Shown: positions 32,126 to 43,392, counted from the stretch's first letter. The stretch is DNA of 64,000 nt from Diogma glabrata (GCA_963693315.1 OY856188.1:150128224-150192223), one strand, 5' to 3'. Notes: generated from the sequence alone by a model not told the origin. Numbers and translations are program-made.

Positions 32126-35100
32126 TTGCTTCGGTCTGAAAGACCTAAGTATTACATTCATGAGCCAAAAGCGAAACTCTTACCCCCTTTTTTGGCATTT
32201 CTCGACGTTTTAGGACCTACTGATTCAAAAAAAGCAAAAAAAAAAATGTATGTCTGTCTGGTCCGGTCCGGTCATTACCTACGCTGCAGGGAAAACCGCT
32301 GGAGGGATTTCAAAAATTTTTTTTTCTAAAAACAGGTATACTCAAGGGGCAGGTCCGAAACTCTGCTCGATAACTGTACCGGAAGTGTGTCAAAAAATTA
32401 TTATGTGTGTCAAAAATAGCTAATGTTCATATTTTTGGTTTAAAAAACGTTCATTTTAAGTGATTACGAGTAGATGGTCGGGATTGGTATGTGAGATCAA
32501 AAACTAGATTATTGCATTATAAGTTTGTCAAAAAAATGTTGTCAAGTGTGTCAGAAGAAAGATTTTTATTTATTTTTATGCCCAATTTTTGGAAAAAAAG
32601 TAATATTAATTGTTTGTTGGAAATGAAATTTTATTATTATTATTGAGAATTATGGCATTATAAGTTTGCCAAAAAAATGTTGTCAAGTGTGTCAAAAGAA
32701 AGATTTTTATTTATTTCTTTACCCAATTTTTTGGAAAGAAAAATTGTTTGTTTGAAATGAAACTACTTCCGTTTTATTATTATTATTGAGAATTATGGCA
32801 TTATAAGTTTGTCAAAAAAATGTTGTCAAGTGTGTCAAAAAATGATTTCATTTATTTTTTAGCCAAGTTTTTGGAAAAAAAAAATTTAGCTGTTTTTATG
32901 ACGTAAATGTAATTGAAAATGAAATTGAACATGGAAATTTTTGAATTTGTTATACTTTTTGAAATATTTTTGGAATTTTGCTAAAGTTTGTATTTTTGAT
33001 TTTGTAATAATTTTTGCAATGTTTTGAGAATTTCGGAAAAAGTTTTAATTTTTGATTTTGTAAGAATTTTTGGAATATTTTTAGAACTTTGAAAAATTTT
33101 TAATTTTTGATTTTATTATAATTTTTGGAATTTTGAAAAAATTTTCAATTTTTGATTTTGTAATAATTTTTGCAATATTTTTAGAATTTTGGAAAAAGTT
33201 TGAATTTTTAAGAATTTTTGGCATACTATCGGAATTTAGAAAAAGTTTAAATATTTGATTTCATTCTAATATTTAAAATATTTTTAGATTTTTGAAAAAG
33301 TTTGATTTTATTTAATTTAACAATATTTTTGGAATTTTGATTATAATTTTCCGGCAACGTATTGATGTTTCGTGTTAGTTTTGTAATAAATTTTTAAACA
33401 GAGATAAAAAATACTTGTACTTTAACAAAGAGTTATGTTTGATATACATCGCTGCCCAAAACTAAAAACCATGTCCTCATAAAAGTTTTTTGCCGAAAAC
33501 TATATCAAAAGCCTTAACCCAGACCGAAGTCTTGATATCTCAGAGCTGTGAGATTTCAGCCCCTCCATATTTTCCATTTAAAATTTATTCAATTTATCTA
33601 TGTTGTTTTATTTAAATGTTTTATAACTGGCAAAACAAGTTGGCCTAATGAGCATAAGCACAACTATGATCCATATTTGCTTTAATATATTACTGCTTTT
33701 CAAATTATTAGCCATTTTTGAGGATTAATAGCCTTAGGAACTTCATAAATTTTCCCTGATTTACTAAAATATTTATTTTTTTTAACTAGTTTTTGAAATT
33801 TTATATTGGTACCATGGTGTTTGTAACCTCTGTTACTAAATTTTATTCCACGCCAATAAATTTCTTAAAGTTCTTTACTTTACTCTAGTTCTTTACTCAA
33901 CTATAATTGATCAAAGACAAAAAAAATTGATTTTCTGCGGAGTGTTTTCTTTGTGTAACCTATGTAATTGTAGTTTTATATTTATCTATTGTTTAACAAG
34001 GTAAAATTTCTTATTTCATATATAAAAATATGAAACGGCAGAAATCTCACAGCTCTGAGATATCAAGATTCGGTTTTGGTTAAGAATTTTGATATAGTGA
34101 TATTTTGATAAAACTTTTATGAGCACATTGTTTTTAATTATCGGCAGCGATGTATATCAAACATAAAACTCTTTGTAAAAGTACAAGTATTTTATCTCTG
34201 TTTAGAAATTTATTACAAAACTAACACGAAAGATCAATTCGTCGCCGAAAAATTACAACATATCATATACATATTAACATAATTTAGTAAAAAGATGATA
34301 CACTCAGCAAACTACTCAAAAACCTCTCCATTTTGCGTTTCGAGAAATTATTACAAAATCACAAATTCATATTTCTTTCAAAATTCCAAAAATATTGAAA
34401 AATTAAATAAAATCCAACTCTTTTCAAAATTCTAAAAATATTCCAAAAATTATTACAAAATCAAAGATTAAAACTTTTTTCAAAAATTCTAAAAATATTG
34501 CAAAAATTGTAACAAAATCATTTCAAAATATTGAAACTTTTTTCAAAATTCCAAAAATATTCCAAAAATTGAAATAAAATCAAATAATTAATCTTTTTCT
34601 AAATTCTAATAATATTCCAAAAATTCTTAAAAATTCAAACTTTTTCCAAAATTCTAAACATATTGCAAAAATTATAACAATATTAAAAATTGAAACTTTT
34701 TTTCAAAATTCACAAATTCAAAAATTTTTTAACATCCAAAATTCTAAAAATATTGTAAAAATTATAACAAAATCAAAAATTAAAACTTTTTCCATAATTC
34801 TAAAAATATTGCAAAAATTATTACAAAATCAAAAATACAAACTTATTTGAAAATTCCAAAAATATTTCAAAAACTATAACAAATTCAAAAATTTCCATGT
34901 CCAATTTCATGTTAAATTACATTTATGTCATACAAATAGCTAAATTTTTTTTCCTAAAAATTGGCTAAAAAAATAAATAAAATCATTTTTTGACACACTT
35001 GACAATATTTTTTGACAAACTTATAATGCAACAAAATTCTCAATAATAATTTCATGTTCATTTCATACAAATAATTAATCTTATTTTTTCTAAAAAATAA

Positions 35101-36034
35101 ATGAAAATCATTCTTTTGACACACTTGACATTATTTTTTTGACAAACTTATAATGCCATAATTCTCTATAATAATAATAAAATTTCATGTCATACAAAAA
35201 ATTAATTTTATTTTTTTCAAAAAAATTGAGTAAAAAAATAAATAAAAATCTGTCTTTTGACACACTTGACAATAGGTTTTTGACAAACTAATAATGCAAT
35301 ATTCTAACATCAAGATTTCTTCACACTCCATGTTACTACTCATTTTTTAACCAAACATTTTTTGACCAAAACCAATGTAAATTTCCTTGTTTTGACACAC
35401 TTAACGATTTTTTGACACACTTCATATGTCATATTTAATGTTCAGTTACATTTCATGTCATCCAAATAATTACTTTTGTGTTTTATATACATATTTCTAG
35501 TCGAAAACCGAGATAATGTTTCCCATAATATGTTTCTCAAAAAAATTGGGAAACAAAATATATGAAAATCAATCTTTTGACACACTTAACGATTTTTTTT
35601 TACATACTTTTAAAACAATAATCAAGGTCCTGGTCTTACATACGGATGTCAATCATCCAAATTCCTCCAGATTAAAATTTACTACTTATTATCACAGAAA
35701 ATAAACGTTTTTAAAGCCAAAAATATAAAAATTTGCTATTTTTGAAACACTTAATGATTTTTTGACACACTTCTAGTACAGTTATCAAGCACATCGTCCT
35801 TTCGGACCTGCCCATTGAGTATACCTATTTTTAGAAAAAAAAATTGAAATCCCTCCAGTGGTTTTCTAAATTTCGTAGGTAACGACGGCCGGCAGACAGA
35901 CATACATTTTTTTTGTTTTGCTTTTTTAAAATCAGTAGGTCCTAAAACATCGAGAAATGCCAAAAAAAGTGGGGGTAAGAATTTCACTTTTGGCTCATGA
36001 GTTCAATACATTGGTTTTTTCAAAACCGAAGTAA
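32126..36034. mobile_element. Large foldback element with repeat-built arms
   Basis: Left arm about 32126-33590, right arm about 34040-36034 inverted, centre about 33590-34040. Each end has a small hairpin (GGTCT-GAA-AGACC at 32133-32145; GGTTTT-TTC-AAAACC at 36013-36027). Inside each arm are a ~200-bp terminal part with GTCTGTCTG/GTCCG motifs, then 105-130-bp tandem units built around TTGTCAAGTGTGTCA, then ~55-bp units around TTTGATTTTGTAATAATTTT, then a junction containing ATATCTCAGAGCTGTGAGAT. The right arm has more of the longer units. This layout is like foldback (FB/Galileo-type) elements. No transposase is inside. Confidence 0.8.
32520..33350. repeat. Two-tier tandem repeats of the foldback left arm
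   Basis: About three units of 105-135 bp (AAGTTTGTCAAAAAAATGTT start) at about 32520-32880, then about seven degenerate ~55-bp units (GGAATTTTGAAAAAGTTT / TTTGATTTTGTAATAATTTT) at about 32940-33350. The inverse arrays are at about 34380-34900 (55-bp) and 34980-35420 (longer units), and again in direct orientation at 38525-38840 and 38940-39770. Confidence 0.8.
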
Positions 36035-36274
36035 TAAGATAATATCTATAATAAAAAACAGATTTTGTTTATTTTTGTAAAATAATTAAAAGTAGTGATT
36101 TTTTCCCTTTTCGTTTACCTCTGTTATGCTTAGTTTCTAACAGAGCTTACACACAAGTAACTGAAGTTACACTTTTCACAAGCAAATTGTTTATATTGCT
36201 CTGCCAGAGGACCATAGTTTTGGAAGAGATAAGTAGTAGTACAGTGAAAAAGATAATAAAGGAAAATAAAAATA

Positions 36275-37410
36275 GTGATAAAAGAGAAGAAAAGTGGATC
36301 TCAAAAGGAATTAAGCAAGAAATTTCAGACGGAAATACAGAATTTCAGACAGGGTCGTGACAACCTGAAAACTAATGAAACTATGATTCTCATAGATTTT
36401 TCAGAGAATTATGTATGTAAAATGGGAGAGAAGATCCCAAGTTATCATGTTGGTGGATCCAGGAATCAAGTAACATTGCATACAGGTGTCCTCTATAACG
36501 ATACCAATATATTTTTGAGCCACACCCATATCTTTTTAAAGCATTTCATCAGACCTAAGACATACTTCTGCTACAATGGGCTCATTTGGAACGAGTTCTT
36601 AAAATGAAAAAAAAATACCACCATATGAATCAATATTCTTCATTTTTTCTCATATGGGTCTATACTACCCAGTATCGTCAAAAACAAAATTTTGTTTGCA
36701 AGCAGACAAAAATCTACTAAATGAAAAAATATTATGGTTAAATTATGGCTAAATTATGGTTGCCAGCAAGCAACATGGAATTATTTTGAAGCTTTTCACG
36801 GTAGTAGAGCATTAAATGGTATAGGTGCTGCACTAAAGAGAAAGACTGATAAACATGTTTCTTTCGCCAAGAAATTACAGATCCACTTCAGTTTTAATTA
36901 TAGATAAGATATTTTTTATGGAAGAACAAGATTTAGATTTCATCGAGCAATCCATACCTATAACAAATCTGAAAACACTAAAAGGCACGGTAAAAATCTG
37001 TCAGATAAGTACAACTCATAAGGCTGGTATCCTATCATATAGATATGTAAGCTGCTTTGTGGTGAGCAGCGTGCTTTTTGTTCCTGCTTAGAATACTAAA
37101 AATTATATCTAAAAACATTGCATACACTTTTGCTTGTTGAGGTACATCTGAGAAAAAGAAAACTTTGAATTATATTGCAGTAACACAGGATGACCTGGAA
37201 GATGACGGAAAAGTACGGGATGATGTTCTTAAGAACCTGTGATGAAACAGGCACCTTTTTTAAAGAAACTGAAACAGATATTTCCTATGTTGAATTCGTA
37301 TAAATACAAAACATTTTTCCAATGCCAGCAATAGTCCAAAAGGAAGATGGATCCTTTTACAAGTTTCCCTATTCAATTGCAGTCTTTCAAAAATAAAAAA
37401 TTTACTTTAT
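36275..37410 (+). pseudogene. Unrecognised conserved-looking ORF, decayed, between foldback arms
   Basis: The 110-residue frame at 36275-36607 contains ETMILIDFSENYVCKMGEKI and GGSRNQVTLHTGVLY. After a frame break, about 36750-36850 reads ATWNYFEAFHGSRALNGIGA and ALKRKTDKH. Further on come NYIAVTQDDLEDDGKVRDDV (about 37160) and FPYSIAVFQK (about 37365). These four stretches in this order resemble an uncharacterised protein found in many copies in invertebrate genomes, which I believe comes from a mobile element; I cannot name the family or function. At least three frame breaks. An acidic residue pattern (DFSENY, DDLEDDG) is visible but I do not infer catalysis. It lies between two foldback arms whose outer ends face it. 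Confidence 0.5.
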
Positions 37411-38076
37411 TTGATGTGTCATAATTAATTATTTGAAATACATTTTCTGGTAACTGCAAATTTCTCTTACTGTATGTAACCTCTGTTACTGAACATAACC
37501 TTATTTACTAAGTGTAACCCTCTGTTATAATATCGATAAAATTTTTTTTATAGAACATAGCAAATATAATCATTTTAACTACTTTAAGTGTTTAAAATGA
37601 AAACAAAAAACTATAAAATCTTAAATGAATCTGACACCATAAATCATATACTACCTACATCTAATTTTGTTATTTTGTATTTAAATTTAAAACAATCAAG
37701 ACAATGAATAAAATAACCAAAATCAACATAATTTTAACCATAAAAAATTAAACTAATGACATATTACAACGACATATTAACCATCTAAGTATGTATTATT
37801 CAAAAATTTAAAAGAGATGAGAAGTAGTTAAAAACATTTAAATCCCTACTAACTAAATCGTTGTGGTAGAAATATGATGCATGAGATACGCCGTTGAAAT
37901 ATCGTTGGAAAGGTTGAGGAGAAAAAAAATCCGAAAATTCAAAAAAAAAATTTCCAAACTCATCCAATTTTGACGACTGTTTTGGAAAAATGGTAAAATG
38001 TGAGGTGTCTTTTTTTATTTGTTCGATTATTTTGTTTGCTGTATGTATTTTGGTGAAAGTTCTATTTACACTTTAC
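37411..38076. other. No recognised gene; shares a motif with the foldback centre
   Basis: AT-rich. TGTAACCTCTGTTACT at about 37468 is also in the centre of the foldback element (about 33822), and a variant GTAACCCTCTGTTATA follows at about 37501. No other structure seen. Confidence 0.4.
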
Positions 38077-40025
38077 AGTTACTTCGGTCTGAAAGACCTA
38101 AGTATTACATTCATGAGCCAAAAGTGAAATTCTTAACCCCACTTTTTTTTGGCATTTCTCGACGTCTTAGGACCTACTGATTCTAAAAAAGCAAAAAAAA
38201 ATGTATGTCTGTCTGCCGGCCGGCTGTCCGGCCGTCCGGCCGTCCGTCCGTCATTACCTACGCTGCAGGGAAAACCGCTGGAGGGATTTCAAAAATTTTT
38301 TTTTCTAAAAATAGGTATACTCAAGGGACAGGTCCGAAAGGACGCTGTGTTCGATAACTGTACCGGAAGTGTGTAAAAAAAATCATTATGTGTGTCAAAA
38401 ATAGCAAATTTTCATATTTTTGGCTTAAAAAACGTTCATTTTAAGTGATTACGAGTAGGAACATTAAATTTGGAGAAATCTTGATGGTAGGGATTGGTAT
38501 GTGAGATCAAAAACTAGATTATTGCGTTATAAGTTTGTTAAAAAAAATGTTGTCAAGTGTGTCAAAAGAAAGATTTTTCTTTATTTTTTTACCCAATTTT
38601 TTGGAAAAAAATAAAATGAATTATTTGTTTGAATGTAATTTTATTATTATTATTGAGAATTATGGCATTATAAGTTTGTCAAAAAAATGTTGTCAAGCGT
38701 GTCAAAATAAAGATTTTTATTTATTTTTTTTCCCAATTTTTTGGAAAAATTATTTGTTTGAAATGAAATTTTATTATTATTATTGAGAATTATGGCATTA
38801 TAAGTTTGTCAAAAAAATAATGTCAAGTGTGTCAAAAAATAATTTCATTTCTTTTTTTAGCCAATTATTTTTTGGAAAAAAACGTAGCTGTTTTTATGAC
38901 GTATATGTAATTGAAAATGAAATTGGACATGGAAATTTTTGAATTTGTTATAGATTTTTAAATATTTTTGGAATTTTGAAAAAAGTTTGTATTTTTGATT
39001 TTGTAATAATTTTTTTGCAATATTTTTAGAATTTTGAAAAAAGTTTTAAGTTTTGTTTTAGATTTTTGAGATCAATTAAACTCAAGTAAGTAAAGAAGTA
39101 ATTGGAATTTTTTCAATGCAAAGGTATGGTTTGAAGTTTTTCAGAAAAAAACTCCAATTCACATTTTTCGTGTTTTGGATCGGATTCGAACCTACCCTCG
39201 TCAGTGCCCGGCTCGAATCCTTGGGCAGACACGCTATCGATTACGCCGTTGAGGCGATGACAATTTCAAAGTTGAAACTTCTTCATCACTTATTTATTTT
39301 ACTTAAGTTGAATTTTTCCACTGTCATTAGACTCCATATTATGGAAATGTTTTTACATTATATGGGTTTTTTTGCATTTAATTTCTAGACAATACTTTGT
39401 GTGAATTCATAGAATGCGGAACATTTCTATTCTAATTAACATCCTAAGTCACGTTTGTATAGTCATTATTGATTGTTTCCAATCAATGTGAAATTATTTT
39501 AAGTTTTGATTTTGTAAGAATTTTGGAATATTTTTAGAACTTTGAAAAATTTTTAATTTTTGATTTTATTATAATTTTTAGAATTTTGAAAAAATTTTCA
39601 ATTTTTGATTTTGTAATAATTTTTGCAATATTTTTAGAATTTTGGAAAAAGTTTGAATTTTTACGAATTTTTGAAATATTATTGGAATTTAGAAAAAGTT
39701 TAAATATTTGATTTCATTCTAATTTTTGGAAAATTTTTGGAATTTTGAAAAAGTTTGATTTTAACAATATTTTTGGAATTTTGATTATAATTTTCCGGCA
39801 ACGTATTGATGTTTCGTGTTAGTTTTGTAATAAATTTCTAAACAGAGATAAAAAAATACTTGTACTTTAACAAAAAGAGTTATGTTTGATATACATCGCT
39901 GCCCAAAACTAAAAACCATGTCCTTATAAAAGTTTTTTGCCGAAAATTATATCAAAATCCTTAACCCAGACCGAAGTCTTGATATCTCAGAGCTGTGAGA
40001 TTTCAGCCCCTCCATATTTTCTATT
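38077..40025. mobile_element. Single foldback arm, related to 32126-33590
   Basis: Starts TTACTTCGGTCTGAAAGACC and repeats the left arm of the large foldback, in the same orientation, to the ATATCTCAGAGCTGTGAGAT junction, after which similarity stops at about 40025. The terminal hairpin is at 38086-38098. A GTCCG/GGCCG-rich stretch is longer here (38215-38250). Interrupted by a 441-bp insertion (39056-39496). The second arm is missing. Confidence 0.8.
39056..39496 (-). mobile_element. SINE-like insertion with tRNA-type promoter boxes
   Basis: Flanked by a 12-bp direct repeat TTTTAAGTTTTG (39044-39055 and 39497-39508). On the minus strand it contains GGTTCGAATCC (39182-39192), a perfect box B, and TAGCGTGTCTG (39226-39236), a good box A, about 34 bases apart and in the right order, within a tRNA-like stretch starting GGCGTAATCGATAGCG. 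The tRNA-like head is in the middle rather than at the 5' end of the insert, so it may be a composite SINE or two insertions. Not a functional tRNA: the arms do not pair well. Confidence 0.6.
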
Positions 40026-40625
40026 TACAATGGGCTAATTACGACCACTGTGCCACATACTAATATACATAATTTGTTACAAAAATACACAGAAACCCTT
40101 AACAAATTAAAATTATACCGCAGACCGCATGAAAGGAGCAGTTTTAGTTGATTTGTAAATATTTTTATTTTGATCTATGTATATGGATGTAACGACCCCG
40201 CGTATTCCAGTTCCTGCAGCTATTGCTATACGAGTTAACGTGAGATATCATATACCACAATAGCGGTGAGATATCACTTGCTATCGCCACAAAGTGGTGT
40301 CTTAGAAGTGCTGGCGGACGAACTCTATTCAGTCAACGGTAGCATCCTCAATCTTAGTTATGCAGTATTCCTTGCTGATATTACGTTATTGCTTGCTAGA
40401 GAATCGAACCTTTATAAAACTCTATTTGTAGGCTTTAATCATTGAAAAAGACAGGGTGTCACATGATCAAAAAATATGCCAATAGCTGGGATATTGGCCA
40501 CCCCATTTTAGTTTTATTTTTGAAAATTTTTAAAACAAGTTTTTTTTATCTTTTTTTCTATTTTCTCTTTCCTAGCATGAAATATTGGCCTATGCTGGTG
40601 CGCACACAGAAAAGTTTTAGGGGAG
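40026..40625. other. No recognised feature; possible LTR-like segment
   Basis: The stretch from about 40189 (TGTAACGACCCCGCG) has a higher GC content than its surroundings and might be part of a solo LTR, but no matching end or target duplication was found. An 80-residue frame at 40442-40684 has no family features. Confidence 0.25.
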
Positions 40626-40639
40626 GGGGAGTCCAACGA

Positions 40640-40880
40640 TTTAAAAAAAAAATTGTTGTGAAGAAATTACAACAACACACATAGATACATATAAGGCCTA
40701 GGTCCCATAACAACATACGTGTTGAGGTGTTGATGAATGCTTTTTAAACCTTTGTGGATTGAACGCCCCCCGAACTATTGATTCGTGCTAAGCATTTCAT
40801 TTGTACGATGTAGATCGGTGTGTTTCGATCGGTTGTTGATCTTTTGTTTCAAAAAACGTATTAGCTGTCGGATTTGTCTT
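40640..40880 (-). mobile_element. 3' fragment of a CR1/Jockey-type retrotransposon
   Basis: Minus-strand sequence resembles the 26533-26940 fragment: a TCGTACAAATGAAATGC stretch, TTCAATCCACAAAGGTTT (FNPQRFKK in frame) and ATGTTGTTATGGGACCTAGG, followed by 3' untranslated sequence. Short and frame-broken. Confidence 0.55.
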
Positions 40881-41271
40881 CCAATTTTTTTATGTGTGCA
40901 TCAGTGATGCCAGATTTTAAAAAATTAATTTCCCGTTTACGTTTCAAAACTTCCCCATTTTTCCCGTTTCTTTAAGGAAAAACTTCCCATCAAGCTTTCA
41001 ATTAAAACAAATATACATACACAGTTAAAAAAAAATTGAATATGTAATGCAAATTGCTACACATATAGCTCCTACGGAAGTTTCCATTACAAAACAATAC
41101 AAAGCTTGCTATATAAAGTTAAACTAATGCTCTTTGCATCAATATTTAACAGAGTACTTGGAACAATTTGTTGTTTTTCTTTTAGAGGCAAAGTTCCCAC
41201 TATTGATTTTACGGTTTAAAAAAAAAACACTATTTATAATTTATAATATTTTTCTTTTTTATTTACTATTT

Positions 41272-41312
41272 TCTCTTACATGTTTCGAATAATTAATTCA
41301 TCTTCAGAGAGA
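41272..41312 (-). ncRNA. Type-I hammerhead ribozyme, left arm of PLE2
   Basis: On the minus strand: stem I TCTCT (41312-41308) pairs with AGAGA (41276-41272). Then core CTGAAGA (41307-41301), an unpaired T, stem II GAAT/ATTC with a 5-base loop, GAAA, minimal stem III C-AT-G and cleavage dinucleotide TA. Every conserved hammerhead core position is present. Minimal stem III is typical of PLE hammerheads (established knowledge). Inverse of 43187-43227. Confidence 0.75.
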
Positions 41313-41551
41313 TTGAATTTGCAACTGATCTTACAATAATTATTTACTTAAAAAGAAACTTCATTACATAAAATTTGGAAAAACCTAAAAACTATTAAAG
41401 AGGATAAAAAGTAATTGATTTCTTAAATTAAATTTAAATGATCGTAAAAGTAAAGAGTAACATAGGGTGGGAGGGGATAGTAAAATTTAACATTAACAAA
41501 AAGATACGACAAAAAAACAAAAAACATAAATTACAGATATTAATGGACAAA

Positions 41552-42725
41552 TTAGGGTGGTGTTTTAATTAACTTAAATAATTCGGATGATATGATATTT
41601 TGCCTCTCCACACAATTCATAATCTTTGGTTTATACTTTTCTATGTACAACGACTCATATGCATCCAATTCCCAATTTTTTTGAACGGTCTTAATGATTT
41701 TTGAGTTCTCTACATCTATGTTGTGCTGTGGATTTTCATGCATATGTAGTGCTACGCTTGACTGGCTGATATTTTTTGTGATGGTGGCTTTCCGGTGTTC
41801 ATCTAATCTTGTGGAGAATTTCCTCGAGGTTCGTCCCACGTACTTATCGTCGCATTCTTGACAACTTATTACATATATTCCCGACTTATCCACAGGTGGT
41901 GTTTTATCTTTGTAGTTGCTTAACATACTACCTAAAGTTGTGCTTTTTGTTGTCATTAGAATTTTATATTTTTGTAGTATGCTGCCGATATTATTGGTTA
42001 ATCTCGGGTAGAATGGTAAACAAATTCTTTTTTGAATCTCTTTAATGGGGCTTAAGGTAGTAAATGTTTGTAATAATTGCTTCCTTTTATGGTTATTCAA
42101 GATGTTGGTGATAAATGTTTCGTTGTAACCATTAATTCTCGCCGCTTGTTTTATATATTTCTCTTCATCTTGAAACTCTGACCATTCCATGGGAATATTG
42201 TATAGTCTGTATGCTAATGAGTTAAACGCTGCTTTCTTGTGACTACCATTGTGGAAAGAATCCGAAGTAATTAATCTCATTGTGTTTGTTGGTTTTCGAT
42301 AAATACCAAACTTTACTTTGCTGCCATTCCTTATCACTCTAATGTCAAGAAAAGGAATACTTCCATTTTCTTCTTCTTCTATCGTGAATTTTACTGTCGG
42401 ATATTGGCTGTTTAGTAGGCTCAATGTGGCTGCAATGTCGGTTCGTTTAATGACAGCAAAAACATCGTCGACGTATCTCTTCCAGATTCTTGGGAATAAC
42501 GCTGATGTGGCTTGAAGATTTTTTTCCAAACGGGAAAGAAATACATTGCTAATGTATGGTGCTATTTTACTACCCATGCATGTTCCAAAATTTTGTTTAA
42601 AAATTTTTCCTGTAAATTGGAAGTAGCTTTGATTCATGCATGTTTCGGCAACTTTTCTAATAATCCTTATTTTAGCCGGCGCCATATTTTGCGTTTTCAG
42701 ATGGTCTTCGAGGTTGGTCACAAAA
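41552..42725 (-). pseudogene. PLE2 reverse transcriptase (C-terminal half) and GIY-YIG endonuclease
   Basis: One open frame of 417 residues starts at 42805, but its first ~30 residues come from the inverted right arm; PLE protein proper begins near NLEDHLKTQN. Visible are FGTCMGSKIAPYISNVFLSR (about 73-92), the catalytic RYVDDVFAV (about 110-118), IPFLDIRVIR (150-159), YRKPTNTMRLI (169-179), YRLYNIPM (199-206), and the nuclease: SGIYVISCQECDDKYVGRTS (308-327), LDEHRK, and the C-terminal EKYKPKIMN. The RT fingers and first motifs are missing, so the protein could not act as a reverse transcriptase even though the frame is open; the GIY-YIG part looks complete. Confidence 0.85.
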
Positions 42726-43186
42726 AATATTAGCCAGTCAAGCGTAGCACTACATATGCATGAAAATCCACAGCACAACATAGATGTAGAGAACTCAAAA
42801 ATCATTAAGACCGTTCAAAAAAAATGGGAATTGGATGCATATGAGTCGTTGTACATAGAAAAGTATAAACCAAAGATTATGAATTGTGAGGAGAGGCAAA
42901 ATATCATATCATCCGAATTATTTAAGTTAATTAAAACACCACCCTAATTTGTCCATTAATATCTGTAATTTATGTTTTTTGTTTTTTTGTCGTATCTTTT
43001 TGTTAATGTTAAATTTTACTATCCCCTCCCACCCTATGTTACTCTTTACTTTTACGATCATTTAAATTTAATTTAAGAAATCAATTACTTTTTATCCTCT
43101 TTAATAGTTTTTAGGTTTTTCCAAATTTTATGTAATGAAGTTTCTTTTTAATTAAATAATTATTGTAAGATTAGTTGCAAATTCAA

Positions 43187-43227
43187 TCTCTCTGAAGATG
43201 AATTAATTATTCGAAACATGTAAGAGA
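43187..43227 (+). ncRNA. Type-I hammerhead ribozyme, right arm of PLE2
   Basis: Stem I TCTCT (43187-43191) with AGAGA (43223-43227). Core CTGAAGA (43192-43198), unpaired T at 43199, stem II GAAT (43200-43203) with ATTC (43209-43212), GAAA (43213-43216), stem III C217-G220 with a two-base loop, and predicted cleavage after A43222. The two copies are in opposite directions in the two arms, so a read-through transcript from either strand contains one functional-looking ribozyme. Confidence 0.75.
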
Positions 43228-43392
43228 AAATAGTAAATAAAAAAGAAAAATATTATAAATTATAAATAGTGTTTTTTTTTAAACTGTAAAATCAATAGTG
43301 GGAACTTTGCCTCTAAAAGAAAAACAACAAATTGTTATATAGTGAATTTACCGCACTCCGAAAACAAAAATTAAAATTTTAGAGTACTTGGA

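Larger units (their letters stand above)
41163..43335. repeat. Inverted arms of PLE2 (about 41163-41785 / 42715-43335)
   Basis: The two arms are inverse copies over about 620 bases with few differences, including the C-terminal codons of the PLE protein (both encode AYESLYIEKYKPKIMNC and the following residues) and the CTCTTACATG/CATGTAAGAG ribozyme region. Read on the plus strand, the right arm alone encodes a 103-residue frame (42636-42947) that is just the copied C terminus, not a separate gene. Confidence 0.9.
41163..43380 (-). mobile_element. PLE2: Penelope-like element with long inverted ends and two hammerheads
   Basis: Flanked by the 12-bp direct repeat AGAGTACTTGGA (41151-41162 and 43381-43392), a probable target duplication. 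Inverted arms of ~620 bp (about 41163-41785 and 42715-43335) surround a 5'-truncated PLE coding region on the minus strand. Each arm carries the C-terminal GIY-YIG coding part, the 3' untranslated region and a hammerhead ribozyme. The right arm is ~45 bases longer. Compared with PLE1 the architecture is the same: RT truncated near the catalytic motif and joined to an inverted copy of its own 3' end. Confidence 0.88.

Noticed and set aside
32126..36034. Helitron, because of the terminal hairpin
   Set aside because: Hairpins occur at both ends in inverted orientation, there is no CTRR end or TC start, and the arms are long inverted repeats.
39180..39250. Functional tRNA gene
   Set aside because: Only the A and B boxes and a partial anticodon-like region are present; acceptor and D stems do not pair, and the piece is inside a flanked insertion, so SINE-like is the better call.
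40189..40440. Solo LTR starting TGTAAC
   Set aside because: No matching terminal dinucleotide partner, second LTR or target duplication could be found by eye.
42636..42947. Separate small gene on the plus strand next to PLE2
   Set aside because: The 103-residue frame is just the inverted copy of the PLE C terminus within the right arm.
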